Below, in pieces: positions 1 through 8,604 of a DNA stretch of 64,000 nt (the first letter of the stretch is position 1; every line of letters starts with the position of its first letter). Location of the stretch: contig NZ_CP159834.1 of assembly GCF_047730165.1 (NCBI RefSeq), forward strand, positions 2,480,001 through 2,544,000, read 5' to 3'. The position numbers were made by a program, and so were the translations under genes. Source of the DNA: Patiriisocius sp047730165 (GTDB lineage: Bacteria > Bacteroidota > Bacteroidia > Flavobacteriales > Flavobacteriaceae). The notes beneath the pieces were generated by a model. The model was given only the letters and a program-made list of their open reading frames with translations. It made no database searches and was not told the origin of the DNA.

Positions 1-1
1 T

Positions 2-553
2 AAAGGACCACAAGTAATGCAGGGATATTACAAAGATCCTGATCAAACTGCAGAAGTGCTTAAGAATGGGTATTTCCACACAGGAGATATCGGGATTGTA
101 GATGCAGATGGATTCTTAAAAATCACAGACCGAAAGAAGTCTATGTTTAAGACCAGCGGTGGTAAATATGTTGCACCGCAATTGGTTGAAAACGCCATGA
201 AGCAATCATTATTCATCGAGCAGATTTTAGTGGTAGGTGATGGTGAAAAAATGCCGTCTGCGTTGATACAACCTAACTGGGAGTATATAGAAGAGTGGAA
301 AAAGGAGGCGGGTATTGATTTATCTTCAGACACCACTGTGGCGTGTAAAGACGAAACGTTACGTGGCTATATCCAGACAGAGATTGATATCTTTAATGAG
401 AAATTTGGTAAATGGGAGAAGATTAAAACTTTTCAGCTTACACCAGATGTATGGAGCATACAAGGTGGACACCTCACTCCTACAATGAAACCAAAGCGTA
501 AAGTGATTAAAGAAAAGTATAATGATCTTTATGAAATGCTTTACGGACGTTAA
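2..553 (+). CDS. Long-chain acyl-CoA synthetase, C-terminal part (5' end outside window)
   Basis: The reading frame is open from base 2, so this is the 3' end of a longer gene. The encoded C-terminal part of an AMP-forming acyl-CoA synthetase shows GYYKDPDQT, the HTGDIG motif whose Asp binds the ribose of AMP, and the hinge DRKK, followed by the small C-terminal lid domain. A long-chain fatty acyl-CoA ligase is the best fit: FKTSGGKYVAPQ and the closing PTMKPKRKVI are typical of the Bacteroidota FadD15-like branch. It would activate free fatty acids in the cytoplasm and so feed the beta-oxidation genes about 5 kb downstream, although it is a separate transcription unit ending in a terminator. 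Substrate chain length cannot be read from the fragment. Confidence 0.9.
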   Translation, partial: KGPQVMQGYYKDPDQTAEVLKNGYFHTGDIGIVDADGFLKITDRKKSMFKTSGGKYVAPQLVENAMKQSLFIEQILVVGDGEKMPSALIQPNWEYIEEWKKEAGIDLSSDTTVACKDETLRGYIQTEIDIFNEKFGKWEKIKTFQLTPDVWSIQGGHLTPTMKPKRKVIKEKYNDLYEMLYGR

Positions 554-578
554 TCATAGATAGTAGATAATAATTATT

Positions 579-616
579 AAAAGTGAAATCAAGAGTGTTC
601 TTGGTTTCACTTTTTT
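579..616 (+). terminator. Rho-independent terminator after acyl-CoA synthetase
   Basis: A long hairpin begins about 25 nt after the stop codon: arm AAAAGTGAAATCAAGA, loop GTGT, arm TCTTGGTTTCACTTTT with one G-T type mismatch, running into a T-tract. It ends the upstream gene. Confidence 0.85.
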
Positions 617-758
617 GATTCATATATGCTCTTAATCGAGTCACTAGTTCTAAATAACTCAAATAATAACGATAAAGTAGGTTCTAACAACATAGAAATT
701 CTAATGAGCAATATGAAATATTGTTAGGTAGTTTCTAGTCTCGTTAATGAAGGTAAAA

Positions 759-2603
759 TCAAATACCCGCAACAAAATCTAAAAACACCTTCTTATGAAG
801 TTCGAGATCCATGTGGTGAGAGAGTGACGCACGTACTATGTAATCTTTATCGCCTTCTTTAGTTGTTCCTTGCGTAGAGGTTGCAGGTATCGTCCAGTAG
901 CAGCCTTTTAACTGCCCATAACTCACACAAAACTTACTTTCATTCGGGATTCCTGTGATCATTAAATTAATTAACTTCAAATTTAAAGCTCTCTTATTCG
1001 CTTCTTTTTCTTCATCTGTAATTCCCGTAGCAGGAAGGTCTAATGAAAAAACAGAGGGTGTAAACCCTTGTGCTGCTAGTGCTTCTGAAACAAAATTAAT
1101 TTTTGCTGCTGGTAAAGTATCTTGTATAAAGTTTACAAATTCTCGTGTATTTTTATAGGCATCATCAATTCTTTGATTCATAGAAGGTAATTGCTTTGCC
1201 AAAATCTCATACTGCAAAGAGGTCGCCTCATTATCACAAAGCGCTAAGTGCAATGCGATGTTATCCATTAAAGCTGCCGCTTTATTATTAACTACACAAT
1301 ACCCCGCAGTACACTGTCCACCACTAGGAAATTTTGACCCACTAGCATACGATATGGTTCGTACCGTAGAGAGTATTTCTCCTTCGCCTAAAAAGTGTAC
1401 GTTAGGACAGAATGTTTGATCTAAGATAAAAACAGGGTCGATTGCCGTGTCGCCTTTCGCAGTTGTGCGCACTTTACTTAAAGCAGCCTTTAGCGCGATA
1501 AGATCTGGAACCTCTACTCGTGGGTTGGTTGGTATTTCAGCAATAATAAAAGGAACCGCATCTTCTTTAGCTATATTTTCGAGAACCCGATCAATGCTCT
1601 GCACCATATCATTATCACCATCCACAGGCAAATCTACCACCGTTACATTATCAAGGCAAGCAGCAACACGTCTTGCTTGATCATTGGTCCCACCATAGCA
1701 ATTAGGTGGTACGATAAACTTTATGGCCTTACCTTTGTGTTTCTCTAATGCTTCGTTAATAAGCCCCATCATAATAGCATATTGCATAGATAGCCCACTT
1801 GAAGCAACGAGCGGGCTTGTGCTTGTACCTGTAATACTTTCTATAGCACGTAAAACAGTCCTTTTGTTTGTGTCTGCAGCACTATTGGTTGGCGCTATAA
1901 TACTGCTACCTATTAAGGATTGTAAAGCGCTAAGGCTATTCGCTGGCGTCATAGCAATGGTCTCTCTTCTTCTTACATGTTGAATGTCTGAAATATAGCC
2001 AGCATTTTCTTCACCATTCACGACGAGTATACTTCCTAGGTTTGGGTAAAGACTTATTGAAAAATCAATGTTCTTAGAGAGATATACAGCGCTTATGCTA
2101 TCCTGCTGCGAAATATAAACAGTACTCCCTTCAAACTTAGATATAGCCGCTATATCTTCCACTTGTAATACGTCAAAAGAATATCCGTAAACGGTTCTTA
2201 ATATTTCGGCATCAAAAAAAGAAGGCAAGGCACCTGTATATATAATCTGTGTGTTTTTATGCTCTAATAGATTTTTTCTAAGAATCGCTAAAATAGGAAT
2301 CGTCCTCGATGAAAAACTGACTACATTATTTGCATCTAGCTGCTGCACCTGCGCTATCGCCCATTCCAGGATACAAGATAATGGATGTCCTAAACGTATA
2401 TAATCATAGGCGGTAGGCAATTCTGTCAAAGAAGATGTCTCGGTGTTATTCTGGGTATATAAAATTTCAAACTGCTCTAAAAATTCTATTTTAGCTCGTT
2501 TTTCATCATAAATATCTAGGCGGTGTGTAGTGAGACCTAGCCAGTCTGACGGCATATTTTCTAATATATTTTTTATATAATCCAGCATTTTATTGTCTTG
2601 CAT
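759..2603 (-). CDS. Divergent Cys/Met-metabolism PLP-dependent enzyme, 614 aa
   Basis: The C-terminal two thirds match the Cys/Met metabolism fold-type I PLP family (cystathionine gamma-synthase/lyase-like). AEIPTNPRVEVPDL corresponds to the ETPTNP segment, FILDQTF holds the Asp that binds the PLP nitrogen, and SYASGSKFPSGG holds the probable Schiff-base lysine, K424. The usual GHSD after the lysine is replaced by SGGQ, and about 200 extra N-terminal residues precede the PLP domain (typical members have about 400 aa). The reaction is therefore uncertain; gamma-synthase-like or lyase-like chemistry on sulfur amino acids is only inferred. The ORF can extend to 2636, but a -7 promoter box at 2626-2633 overlaps that ATG, so the ATG at 2603 (MQDNKML) is preferred. 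Confidence 0.8.
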   Translation of the reverse strand: MQDNKMLDYIKNILENMPSDWLGLTTHRLDIYDEKRAKIEFLEQFEILYTQNNTETSSLTELPTAYDYIRLGHPLSCILEWAIAQVQQLDANNVVSFSSRTIPILAILRKNLLEHKNTQIIYTGALPSFFDAEILRTVYGYSFDVLQVEDIAAISKFEGSTVYISQQDSISAVYLSKNIDFSISLYPNLGSILVVNGEENAGYISDIQHVRRRETIAMTPANSLSALQSLIGSSIIAPTNSAADTNKRTVLRAIESITGTSTSPLVASSGLSMQYAIMMGLINEALEKHKGKAIKFIVPPNCYGGTNDQARRVAACLDNVTVVDLPVDGDNDMVQSIDRVLENIAKEDAVPFIIAEIPTNPRVEVPDLIALKAALSKVRTTAKGDTAIDPVFILDQTFCPNVHFLGEGEILSTVRTISYASGSKFPSGGQCTAGYCVVNNKAAALMDNIALHLALCDNEATSLQYEILAKQLPSMNQRIDDAYKNTREFVNFIQDTLPAAKINFVSEALAAQGFTPSVFSLDLPATGITDEEKEANKRALNLKLINLMITGIPNESKFCVSYGQLKGCYWTIPATSTQGTTKEGDKDYIVRASLSHHMDLELHKKVFLDFVAGI

Positions 2604-2625
2604 AATTTTCACTTTTAAAGGGGCG

Positions 2626-2633
2626 TAAAGATA
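2626..2633 (-). promoter_or_regulatory. Bacteroidota-type -7 box for the PLP-enzyme gene
   Basis: The minus strand reads TATCTTTA, one base from TAnnTTTG. It would start transcription near 2619, about 16 nt before the ATG at 2603. It overlaps the longer possible start at 2636 and argues against it. No convincing -33 TTG was found. Confidence 0.45.
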
Positions 2634-2636
2634 CAT

Positions 2637-3135
2637 TTAATTAGAGGTTTTATTGGCGTATTTTCTAGAAGGCTCGTGCTTATATATTTGTAAATCTATG
2701 CTATTTTAAAGTGTGTAAACAGGTATCTATTTTTCACTTCGGAAATATTAAAATTGGTCAAAAATGATATTAAACGCAATCTCGTTAGCACTTCTTATGT
2801 TATTACTTCTAGAATATTTCGACTAAAAAAATGTGAGAACGATTTCACTGATAGCATTTTGTATTCTTATTGTTACTAAAGCATTGCAAGTGCCAGAAAG
2901 AAACAGATAAAAAAATACTAAATTCGAGTAGGCGATACATATTGATAAAATTCTATAGGCAATGTTGTAGTTTGTATTTTATAAGACGGAGTAGCTGTTT
3001 ATCTAAAATTAAAACAGCAACTTTGTGTTTTATTAAGTGTAACAAAGCTGATAAAATTACGTCTATAATGCATAACAAATTTGTTATGTAGAAATACAAA
3101 AATTCAAGAATTTTGCATTGTAAAGAAACCAAATA
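2637..3135. other. Intergenic region with no supported gene
   Basis: About 500 nt of AT-rich sequence between two divergent genes. A TATATTTG (2683-2690, plus strand) fits the -7 consensus but no gene starts just after it. A 73-codon ORF at 2870-3091 has no recognisable features and is rich in Cys, Lys and Ile as random AT-rich sequence would be. No hairpin or RNA gene was recognised. Confidence 0.5.
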
Positions 3136-3696
3136 GTGAAGTATTTATTTTTTATCTTCTTATTAGCCAGTTCGACTTTATCCTTTTCGCAACATGAATT
3201 CCAAATTGAAACCAATTTGGGTTTATTATTTCAGAAGGAAATAGATTTGAATAATGAAAAGTTAGAAAGCACAGGCAAGCCAGGTATGCGTATAGGTATT
3301 AACTACTTAAGAACGCTTAATAAAAGTCTCTATCTAGAAACCGGCTCGTTTTTAAAATATACTTCGGGTACCTATCAATTAGAAACCGTCACGTTTAAGT
3401 ATGCTACAATTAGCTTTCAAGTACCACTATTTATTGGATACCGGATTAATGATATGTGGAAATTGAGCATAGGAGCCAGTGTAGAGAACAACAAAGATTT
3501 TGAGGATATTGCTTTAGTGCTAGAAGAGAATCTCAGGTACGATTTTGTGACAAAAATAGTTTATACCTATTCTACACTACTAGATTTTTCGCTGTACGCA
3601 AACTCCATGTTTTCTAAAACACAAGCAATTAACACCTTAACGAAGCCTAAAAACGGAATCTACCTAGGTGTTATTTTTAAACTGCCAAGTAAATAA
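3136..3696 (+). CDS. Small outer-membrane beta-barrel-like protein, 186 aa
   Basis: The start is a GTG (MKYLFFIF). A Sec signal peptide of about 18 residues ends near SFS-Q. The mature part alternates hydrophobic and polar residues in strands (MRIGINYLRTL, SLYLETGSFLKY, ATISFQVPLFIGYRI, WKLSIGASVE, GIYLGVIFKL) and resembles the small porin-family barrels of Flavobacteriaceae, with a final strand near the C-terminus. It lies 18 nt upstream of the CotH-like lipoprotein gene and is probably co-transcribed with it. It was not recognised as a specific family, and the substrate or function is unknown. Confidence 0.65.
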   Translation: MKYLFFIFLLASSTLSFSQHEFQIETNLGLLFQKEIDLNNEKLESTGKPGMRIGINYLRTLNKSLYLETGSFLKYTSGTYQLETVTFKYATISFQVPLFIGYRINDMWKLSIGASVENNKDFEDIALVLEENLRYDFVTKIVYTYSTLLDFSLYANSMFSKTQAINTLTKPKNGIYLGVIFKLPSK

Positions 3697-3714
3697 TAAT
3701 AGAAAAGTAACATA

Positions 3715-4920
3715 ATGAAAAGCATCGTCTATTTCTTTTTTATAAGTATCGTTCTTATAGGCTGCACAAGCATTGAAGAAGACTTTGCTATAGATGTACA
3801 GGATTATAGGAATATCACGCATATAACGATAGCGACACATTTAAAAGTCGCAAACCTCATAGTAGATCAAAGCCAGTTTGAAGAGATGTATGAAAACTAC
3901 GATGAGTATAAAGAAGTGGAGATTGATGGCTTATTAAACATTTATAAGAACGGCGTGTTGTTACTAGAAAATGAAGCGGTAGAGATTGAAATAAAAGGAA
4001 AGCTCAGTTCTTATTTCAAATTAAAATCACTAGGAATAAAATTTATCGACACTTATAATAACGAGGATCGATATTTAATAGATACTGAAACACTTCCCTT
4101 CCATTCTATTGATAAGATAAAAGCATTTCGTTTTAGAAACTCAGGCAACGATTTTGAAAAAACGATGCTTAAGGATGTAAGCTATACAAAACTCGCTATA
4201 GACGCAGGACTAGATATAGATTTGACCTATGCAGAACAAACCATTGTATTTATAAACGGTGAATTTCTTGGCATTATGAATCTTCGAACAGAAGCAAACG
4301 CAAATGGAATGTCTAGACTTTACAACGTAGACAAGGATGCGATCACACTAGCTAAAATAAATCACCACGGCACCTTGGAGAAAAAAAACGGTAATTTTGA
4401 TAAAATAGATGCTTTTATTAATGCCATTGATACTAGCGATTTCAATTATTTGATAGACGAAATTGATATAGATAATTTTATGGATTATATGATTTTCGAA
4501 TCTCTAATAGGCAATAGTGATTGGCCTAAAAACAATGTACGCTTCTTCGCCATCGATGACCACCCTTTTAGATTTGTGATGTTTGATCTAGACCTGGCGG
4601 CAATAAAAAATCTAGATGCAGAACCTATGGACTTTATAAACAATTCTGTAAAAAACCCAATTACAGACTTGTTTAATGTCTTATATGAAAACCAAGACTT
4701 CAAGAATGCTTATGATGTACGTTTTAACACTATTAAAACTTCTGGTATAATGGACCCGATAAAGTTTAACGAAATTGTTACTACCTATAAATCTAATATT
4801 GAAATTATTATGCCTACTCACATTGAGAAATACGAAACACCAAGTAGCTTTACAGTTTGGTATTTAAATCTTGAAAACCTAAAAGATAATTTCTTAAAGC
4901 GAATGCATCACATAGATTAA
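3715..4920 (+). CDS. CotH-kinase-like lipoprotein, 401 aa
   Basis: MKSIVYFFFISIVLIGC is a lipoprotein signal with the lipidated cysteine at residue 17. The rest fits the CotH kinase family (atypical secreted protein kinases known from Bacillus spore coats): FRFRNSGNDFEKTMLKD, then the strand IVFINGEFLGIMNLR, the helix NFMDYMIFESLIGNSDWPKNN, and FVMFDLDLA with the DxD probably binding metal and ATP. It would act on the periplasmic or outer face of the envelope. It follows the small barrel gene by 18 nt, so the two may form a pair. The target protein is unknown, and kinase activity is inferred from family resemblance only. Confidence 0.75.
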   Translation: MKSIVYFFFISIVLIGCTSIEEDFAIDVQDYRNITHITIATHLKVANLIVDQSQFEEMYENYDEYKEVEIDGLLNIYKNGVLLLENEAVEIEIKGKLSSYFKLKSLGIKFIDTYNNEDRYLIDTETLPFHSIDKIKAFRFRNSGNDFEKTMLKDVSYTKLAIDAGLDIDLTYAEQTIVFINGEFLGIMNLRTEANANGMSRLYNVDKDAITLAKINHHGTLEKKNGNFDKIDAFINAIDTSDFNYLIDEIDIDNFMDYMIFESLIGNSDWPKNNVRFFAIDDHPFRFVMFDLDLAAIKNLDAEPMDFINNSVKNPITDLFNVLYENQDFKNAYDVRFNTIKTSGIMDPIKFNEIVTTYKSNIEIIMPTHIEKYETPSSFTVWYLNLENLKDNFLKRMHHID

Positions 4921-5016
4921 AACGTTATTCTCAATTACATTACTTTTAAATATTAAATTAGACTACCCTTCTATTTAGTAGGATTTAAATAATCTACATC
5001 CAAAATTAATGACTAC

Positions 5017-5052
5017 TTGTTATGCACGCATAGTAAATTATTAGTATCTTTG
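5017..5052 (+). promoter_or_regulatory. Promoter with internal operator ahead of the MarR gene
   Basis: A perfect -7 box TATCTTTG lies at 5045-5052, with a possible -33 TTG at 5017-5019 (25 nt spacer, slightly long). Between them, at 5021-5032, sits the palindrome TATGC-AC-GCATA. An inverted repeat between the two promoter elements is where an autorepressing MarR protein would bind. The same TATGC/GCATA half-sites recur in the large palindrome at 5627-5665 before fadN. Transcription would start near 5059, giving a leader of about 95 nt. Confidence 0.55.
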
Positions 5053-5154
5053 AGGCTAACTTTGCTCCATATCGGCCTGCATTTTAAATCAAATAAATCC
5101 TGCAAGACTGATACAAATCAAATTAATCGCCCGCATATCGATCGGAGCCGCAAT

Positions 5155-5607
5155 ATGAAAGAAAAAACAATAGACTATATATTAAGGAGCACCTGGATGG
5201 CTATCCAGAAGATGTACAATGAAGAGGCTGGCACCAAAAACAGCACTATGGCTACCGGTTTTGCACTTATTAGCATTGACCCAGAGAAGGGATCACCATC
5301 CACGGCATTAGGCCCTAAGATGGGAATGGAAGCCACTTCTCTATCGCGTACATTAAAAAAAATGGAAGAGTTTAATTTAATAGAGCGGCATCCTAATCCA
5401 GAAGATGGTCGCGGTGTGATTATTCACCTAACGCCTTTTGGTAAGGAGATGCGCGACTTTTCAAAGAGCGTTGTGTTCCGTTTTGACGAAGTTGTCAAGG
5501 AGAACATTTCTGAAGAGGACCTAAATACATTTAAAAAAGTTGCCGGAACAATGATGGAGCTGATTAGTAACAAGAAGATTTATAGAAACACCGCGCAGTC
5601 CCGATAA
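5155..5607 (+). CDS. MarR-family transcriptional regulator of fatty-acid oxidation, 150 aa
   Basis: A winged helix-turn-helix protein: an N-terminal dimerisation helix (MKEKTIDYILRSTWMAIQ), the recognition region ALGPKMGMEATSLSRTLKKM, and the wing IERHPNPEDGRGVIIHLT with the conserved D-R of MarR wings. It lies just upstream of fadN-fadA-fadE in the same direction, so it probably controls beta-oxidation, likely as a repressor released by acyl-CoA as with other fatty-acid regulators. An in-frame extension to 5017 exists, but the -7 box at 5045-5052 would fall inside it, so the ATG at 5155 is chosen. The ligand is inferred from context only. Confidence 0.85.
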   Translation: MKEKTIDYILRSTWMAIQKMYNEEAGTKNSTMATGFALISIDPEKGSPSTALGPKMGMEATSLSRTLKKMEEFNLIERHPNPEDGRGVIIHLTPFGKEMRDFSKSVVFRFDEVVKENISEEDLNTFKKVAGTMMELISNKKIYRNTAQSR

Positions 5608-5626
5608 CAATCGAGATTGATTTTCA

Positions 5627-5665
5627 ACTTCTAAAATATGCTTGATTCAAGCATATTTTAGAAGT
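5627..5665. promoter_or_regulatory. 39-nt near-perfect palindrome before fadN, candidate operator
   Basis: Two perfectly complementary 19-nt arms, ACTTCTAAAATATGCTTGA and TCAAGCATATTTTAGAAGT, are separated by one T. It starts 20 nt after the marR stop and ends 105 nt before fadN. No T-tract follows, so it does not look like a standard terminator. It contains TATGC and GCATA, the half-sites also found in the marR promoter, so a MarR operator for the fad genes is the favoured reading. An attenuating hairpin is the alternative. Confidence 0.55.
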
Positions 5666-5770
5666 AAGTTAGCCTCCTTCTAAAAAAATGGAGTTAAAGT
5701 TATCCCATTGCCAGGGGAATCGATGGAGATGTTTAGTTAGGTTCAATAACAAGATAAAAAAAGTACAGAA

Positions 5771-8176
5771 ATGAAAAGAAGAATTAATAAAGTAGCCGTG
5801 ATCGGTAGCGGAATTATGGGAAGCGGAATCGCCTGTCACTTCGCAAACATTGGCGTGGAAGTCCTATTATTGGACATCGTACCACGCGAGCTAAGCGACA
5901 AAGAAAAGGCAAAAGGGTTGACCCTAGAAGACCAGGTAGTGCGCAACCGTATGGTGAATGACGCATTAACTGCTTCTATAAAATCAAAGCCAGCACCTTT
6001 ATATAATGTAGACTTTGCAAAACGCATTACGACTGGAAACTTAACAGATGACATTGCTAAAGTAAAAGATGTCGATTGGATTATTGAAGTTGTTGTAGAG
6101 CGACTTGACATTAAGCAGCAGGTTTTTGAGAATCTTGAAAAGCACAGGACTCTAGGAACCTTGATCACATCAAACACATCTGGAATTCCTATTAAATTTA
6201 TGAGTGAAGGTCGTAGTGAAGATTTTCAGAAGCATTTCTGTGGAACGCACTTCTTCAATCCACCACGTTACTTAAAATTATTTGAAATAATCCCTGGACC
6301 AAAAACAGATACAGTTGTTTTAGACTTCTTAAACGAATACGGTGAAAAATTCTTAGGGAAAACAACCGTAATAGCTAAAGATACACCCGCCTTTATAGGG
6401 AACCGTATTGGTATTTTTGGAATTCAAGCCATGTTCCATCTTGTAAAAGACATGGGGCTCACTGTAGAAGAGGTGGATAAATTAACGGGACCTGTAATAG
6501 GGCGACCTAAGTCTGCAACCTTCCGAACGGTAGATGTGGTAGGACTTGATACACTTGTACACGTTGCAAATGGTATCTATAATAATGTACCAAACGACGA
6601 AGAGCACAGTTTATTTAAACTTCCAGACTATGTGAACCACTTGATGGATAAACAATGGTTAGGTGGTAAAAGTGGACAAGGTTTTTACAAAAAATCAAAA
6701 GATAAGGACGGCAGAACAGAAATCTTAGGTCTTGACCTAGATACCATGGAATACCGTCCAGGTAAAAAAGCAAAATTTGCTACGCTTGAGTTAACAAAAT
6801 CTGTTGACAATGTTGCAGACCGCTTCCCTATCCTTATCAAAGGAAAAGATAAAGCTGGAGAATTTTACAGAAGAAACTTTGCTGCAATGTTTGCATACGT
6901 TACAAAGCGTATTCCAGAAATTACAGATGAGCTTTATAAGATAGATGATGCAATGAAAGCAGGTTTTGGATGGCAACACGGGCCGTTTGAGATTTGGGAT
7001 GCTATTGGTTTAGACAAGGGATTACAACTTATTGAAGATGCTGGTAAAACAGCAGATACGTGGGTAAGCGAAATGAAAGCTGCTGGAGTAGATTCTTTCT
7101 ACACAGTAAAAGACGGAGCAACATTCTATTATGACATTCCGCAGAAGAAACACGTAAAAGTGCCAGGACAAGATGCATTTATCATTCTTGATAATGTTAG
7201 AAAAACGACCGAAGTATTTAGTAACAGCGGAGTTTCAGTTCAAGATCTAGGTGATGGAATCCTAAATGTTGAATTCAGAAGTAAAATGAACTCTATTGGA
7301 GGTGACGTTTTAGCCGGAATAAACAAAGCTATTGATCTTGCAGAAGAGAAGTATGACGGTTTGGTGATTAGTAATCAAGGGACCAACTTCTCTGTAGGCG
7401 CAAACATAGGGATGATCTTTATGATGGCGGCAGAGCAGGAATACGACGAATTAAATGCAGCGATCAAGTATTTTCAAGATACCGTAATGCGTTTACGCTA
7501 TTCTTCTATCCCTACAATTGTTGCACCTCACGGAATGACTCTAGGTGGTGGATGTGAATTAACATTGCACGCAGATCGTGTAGTTGCAGCTGCTGAGAGT
7601 TATATAGGTCTAGTAGAATTTGGTGTAGGCGTTATACCAGGTGGTGGTGGATCTAAAGAAATGGCATTACGCGCGAGTGATTTGTTCCAGAAAGGAGATG
7701 TAGAATTAAACGTATTGCAAGAACATTTCTTAACAATAGGTATGGCAAAGGTGTCAACCTCCGCTCACGAAGCATACGGTCTGGACATTTTGAAGCCAGG
7801 AAAAGATATTATAGTTGTCAATACTGCACGCCAAGTAGCAACTGCAAAAGCAGTGGCAAGACAAATGGCAGATATGGGCTATACAAAGCCAGTTGCTAGG
7901 CACGATGTGAAAGTATTAGGAAAGCAAGCGTTAGGAATGTTCTTAGTAGGAACAGACGCTATGAATGCAAGTAAGTACATCAGTGAACACGATCAAAAAA
8001 TAGCAAACAAACTTGCCTATGTGATGGCAGGTGGAGATCTAAGTGAGCCGCAACTAGTGAGTGAGCAATACTTATTAGATTTAGAAAGAGAAGCTTTCTT
8101 GAGTTTAACTGGAGAGCGTAAAACACTTGAGAGATTACAGCATATGATTCAAAAAGGAAAACCTTTAAGAAACTAA
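5771..8176 (+). CDS. fadN: Bifunctional 3-hydroxyacyl-CoA dehydrogenase / enoyl-CoA hydratase, 801 aa
   Basis: This enzyme carries out the hydration and NAD-dependent oxidation steps of beta-oxidation in the cytoplasm. The domain order is dehydrogenase first: Rossmann motif GSGIMGSG (residues 12-19), catalytic H160 in THFFNPPRY and E172, the C-terminal dehydrogenase domains up to about residue 460, then an enoyl-CoA hydratase domain. The hydratase oxyanion and acid residues are visible as GMTLGGGCEL (E596) and VEFGVGVIPGGGG (E616). This order and length match Bacillus FadN (YusL) and not proteobacterial FadB, where the hydratase comes first. It is followed by fadA and fadE as in Bacillus fadNAE. 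The gap to fadA is enlarged by a decayed repeat element. Confidence 0.93.
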   Translation: MKRRINKVAVIGSGIMGSGIACHFANIGVEVLLLDIVPRELSDKEKAKGLTLEDQVVRNRMVNDALTASIKSKPAPLYNVDFAKRITTGNLTDDIAKVKDVDWIIEVVVERLDIKQQVFENLEKHRTLGTLITSNTSGIPIKFMSEGRSEDFQKHFCGTHFFNPPRYLKLFEIIPGPKTDTVVLDFLNEYGEKFLGKTTVIAKDTPAFIGNRIGIFGIQAMFHLVKDMGLTVEEVDKLTGPVIGRPKSATFRTVDVVGLDTLVHVANGIYNNVPNDEEHSLFKLPDYVNHLMDKQWLGGKSGQGFYKKSKDKDGRTEILGLDLDTMEYRPGKKAKFATLELTKSVDNVADRFPILIKGKDKAGEFYRRNFAAMFAYVTKRIPEITDELYKIDDAMKAGFGWQHGPFEIWDAIGLDKGLQLIEDAGKTADTWVSEMKAAGVDSFYTVKDGATFYYDIPQKKHVKVPGQDAFIILDNVRKTTEVFSNSGVSVQDLGDGILNVEFRSKMNSIGGDVLAGINKAIDLAEEKYDGLVISNQGTNFSVGANIGMIFMMAAEQEYDELNAAIKYFQDTVMRLRYSSIPTIVAPHGMTLGGGCELTLHADRVVAAAESYIGLVEFGVGVIPGGGGSKEMALRASDLFQKGDVELNVLQEHFLTIGMAKVSTSAHEAYGLDILKPGKDIIVVNTARQVATAKAVARQMADMGYTKPVARHDVKVLGKQALGMFLVGTDAMNASKYISEHDQKIANKLAYVMAGGDLSEPQLVSEQYLLDLEREAFLSLTGERKTLERLQHMIQKGKPLRN

Positions 8177-8185
8177 CGTTTCTTG

Positions 8186-8602
8186 GTTGTTAGTAATGAG
8201 TTTTTAGTATTGAGATATTATGAACAAAGTTGAAGATTTAATTATTTGGAAAAAGGCGATGGAGCTTGCTAAGCACGTTTATCAAGTTTCGGTAGAACTT
8301 TCGGGTGATTAAAAATTTGGTTTAATCTCTCAAATTAAAAGATGTTCCGTTTCAATTCCTTCAAATGTATCTGAAGGAACTGGAAGAAATTCAAATAAGG
8401 AGTTTAAATACTTTTTAAGCGCAGCAAATGGATCAGCTTAAGAATTACAAACGAAATTACTTCTTATTGGAAATTTAAATTAATAAAAAAAGAAAAGTTA
8501 GAACCATTAATTGAATTATGTATTGAGATTCAAAAAATGAATTATTCATTTCAAAAGAGGCTATAGTCTCACAACTCATTACTAACAACTCAATACTAAA
8601 AT
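8186..8602. repeat. Element with terminal inverted repeats between fadN and fadA
   Basis: The left end (8186-8216) carries GTTGTTAGTAATGAGTT followed by TTTTAGTATTGAG. The right end (8567-8602) carries both modules in inverse orientation: AACTCATTACTAACAAC at 8574-8590 is a perfect 17-nt inverted match, and CTCAATACTAAAA at 8588-8600 a perfect 13-nt match. The repeats enclose the dead S23 four-helix-bundle gene. A similar but empty pair of repeats lies between fadA and fadE. This looks like a small inserted unit; no transposase is present. Confidence 0.6.
8220..8566 (+). pseudogene. S23 four-helix-bundle protein, inactivated
   Basis: Reading from the ATG at 8220 gives MNKVEDLIIWKKAMELAKHV, then after a stop KFGLISQIKRCSVSIPSNVS, and EGTGRNSNKEFKYFLSAANG, a clear member of the four-helix-bundle family named for proteins encoded in 23S rRNA intervening sequences. 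There are in-frame stops at 8310-8312 (where a Glu or similar codon is expected before KFGL) and 8439-8441 (expected Tyr in GSAYELQ), and a frameshift near 8481, after which KEKLEPLIELCIEIQKM resumes in another frame to the stop at 8564-8566. The family's biological role is not settled; Avd of diversity-generating retroelements has the same fold. No other retroelement gene is nearby. Confidence 0.85.
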
Positions 8603-8604
8603 TT

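Noticed and set aside
2870..3091. 73-codon plus-strand ORF in the gap before the barrel gene
   Set aside because: Cys/Lys-rich composition, no family features and no start context; typical of random AT-rich sequence.
5017..5154. 46-codon N-terminal extension of the MarR protein
   Set aside because: It covers the promoter -7 box and operator and does not resemble MarR sequence.
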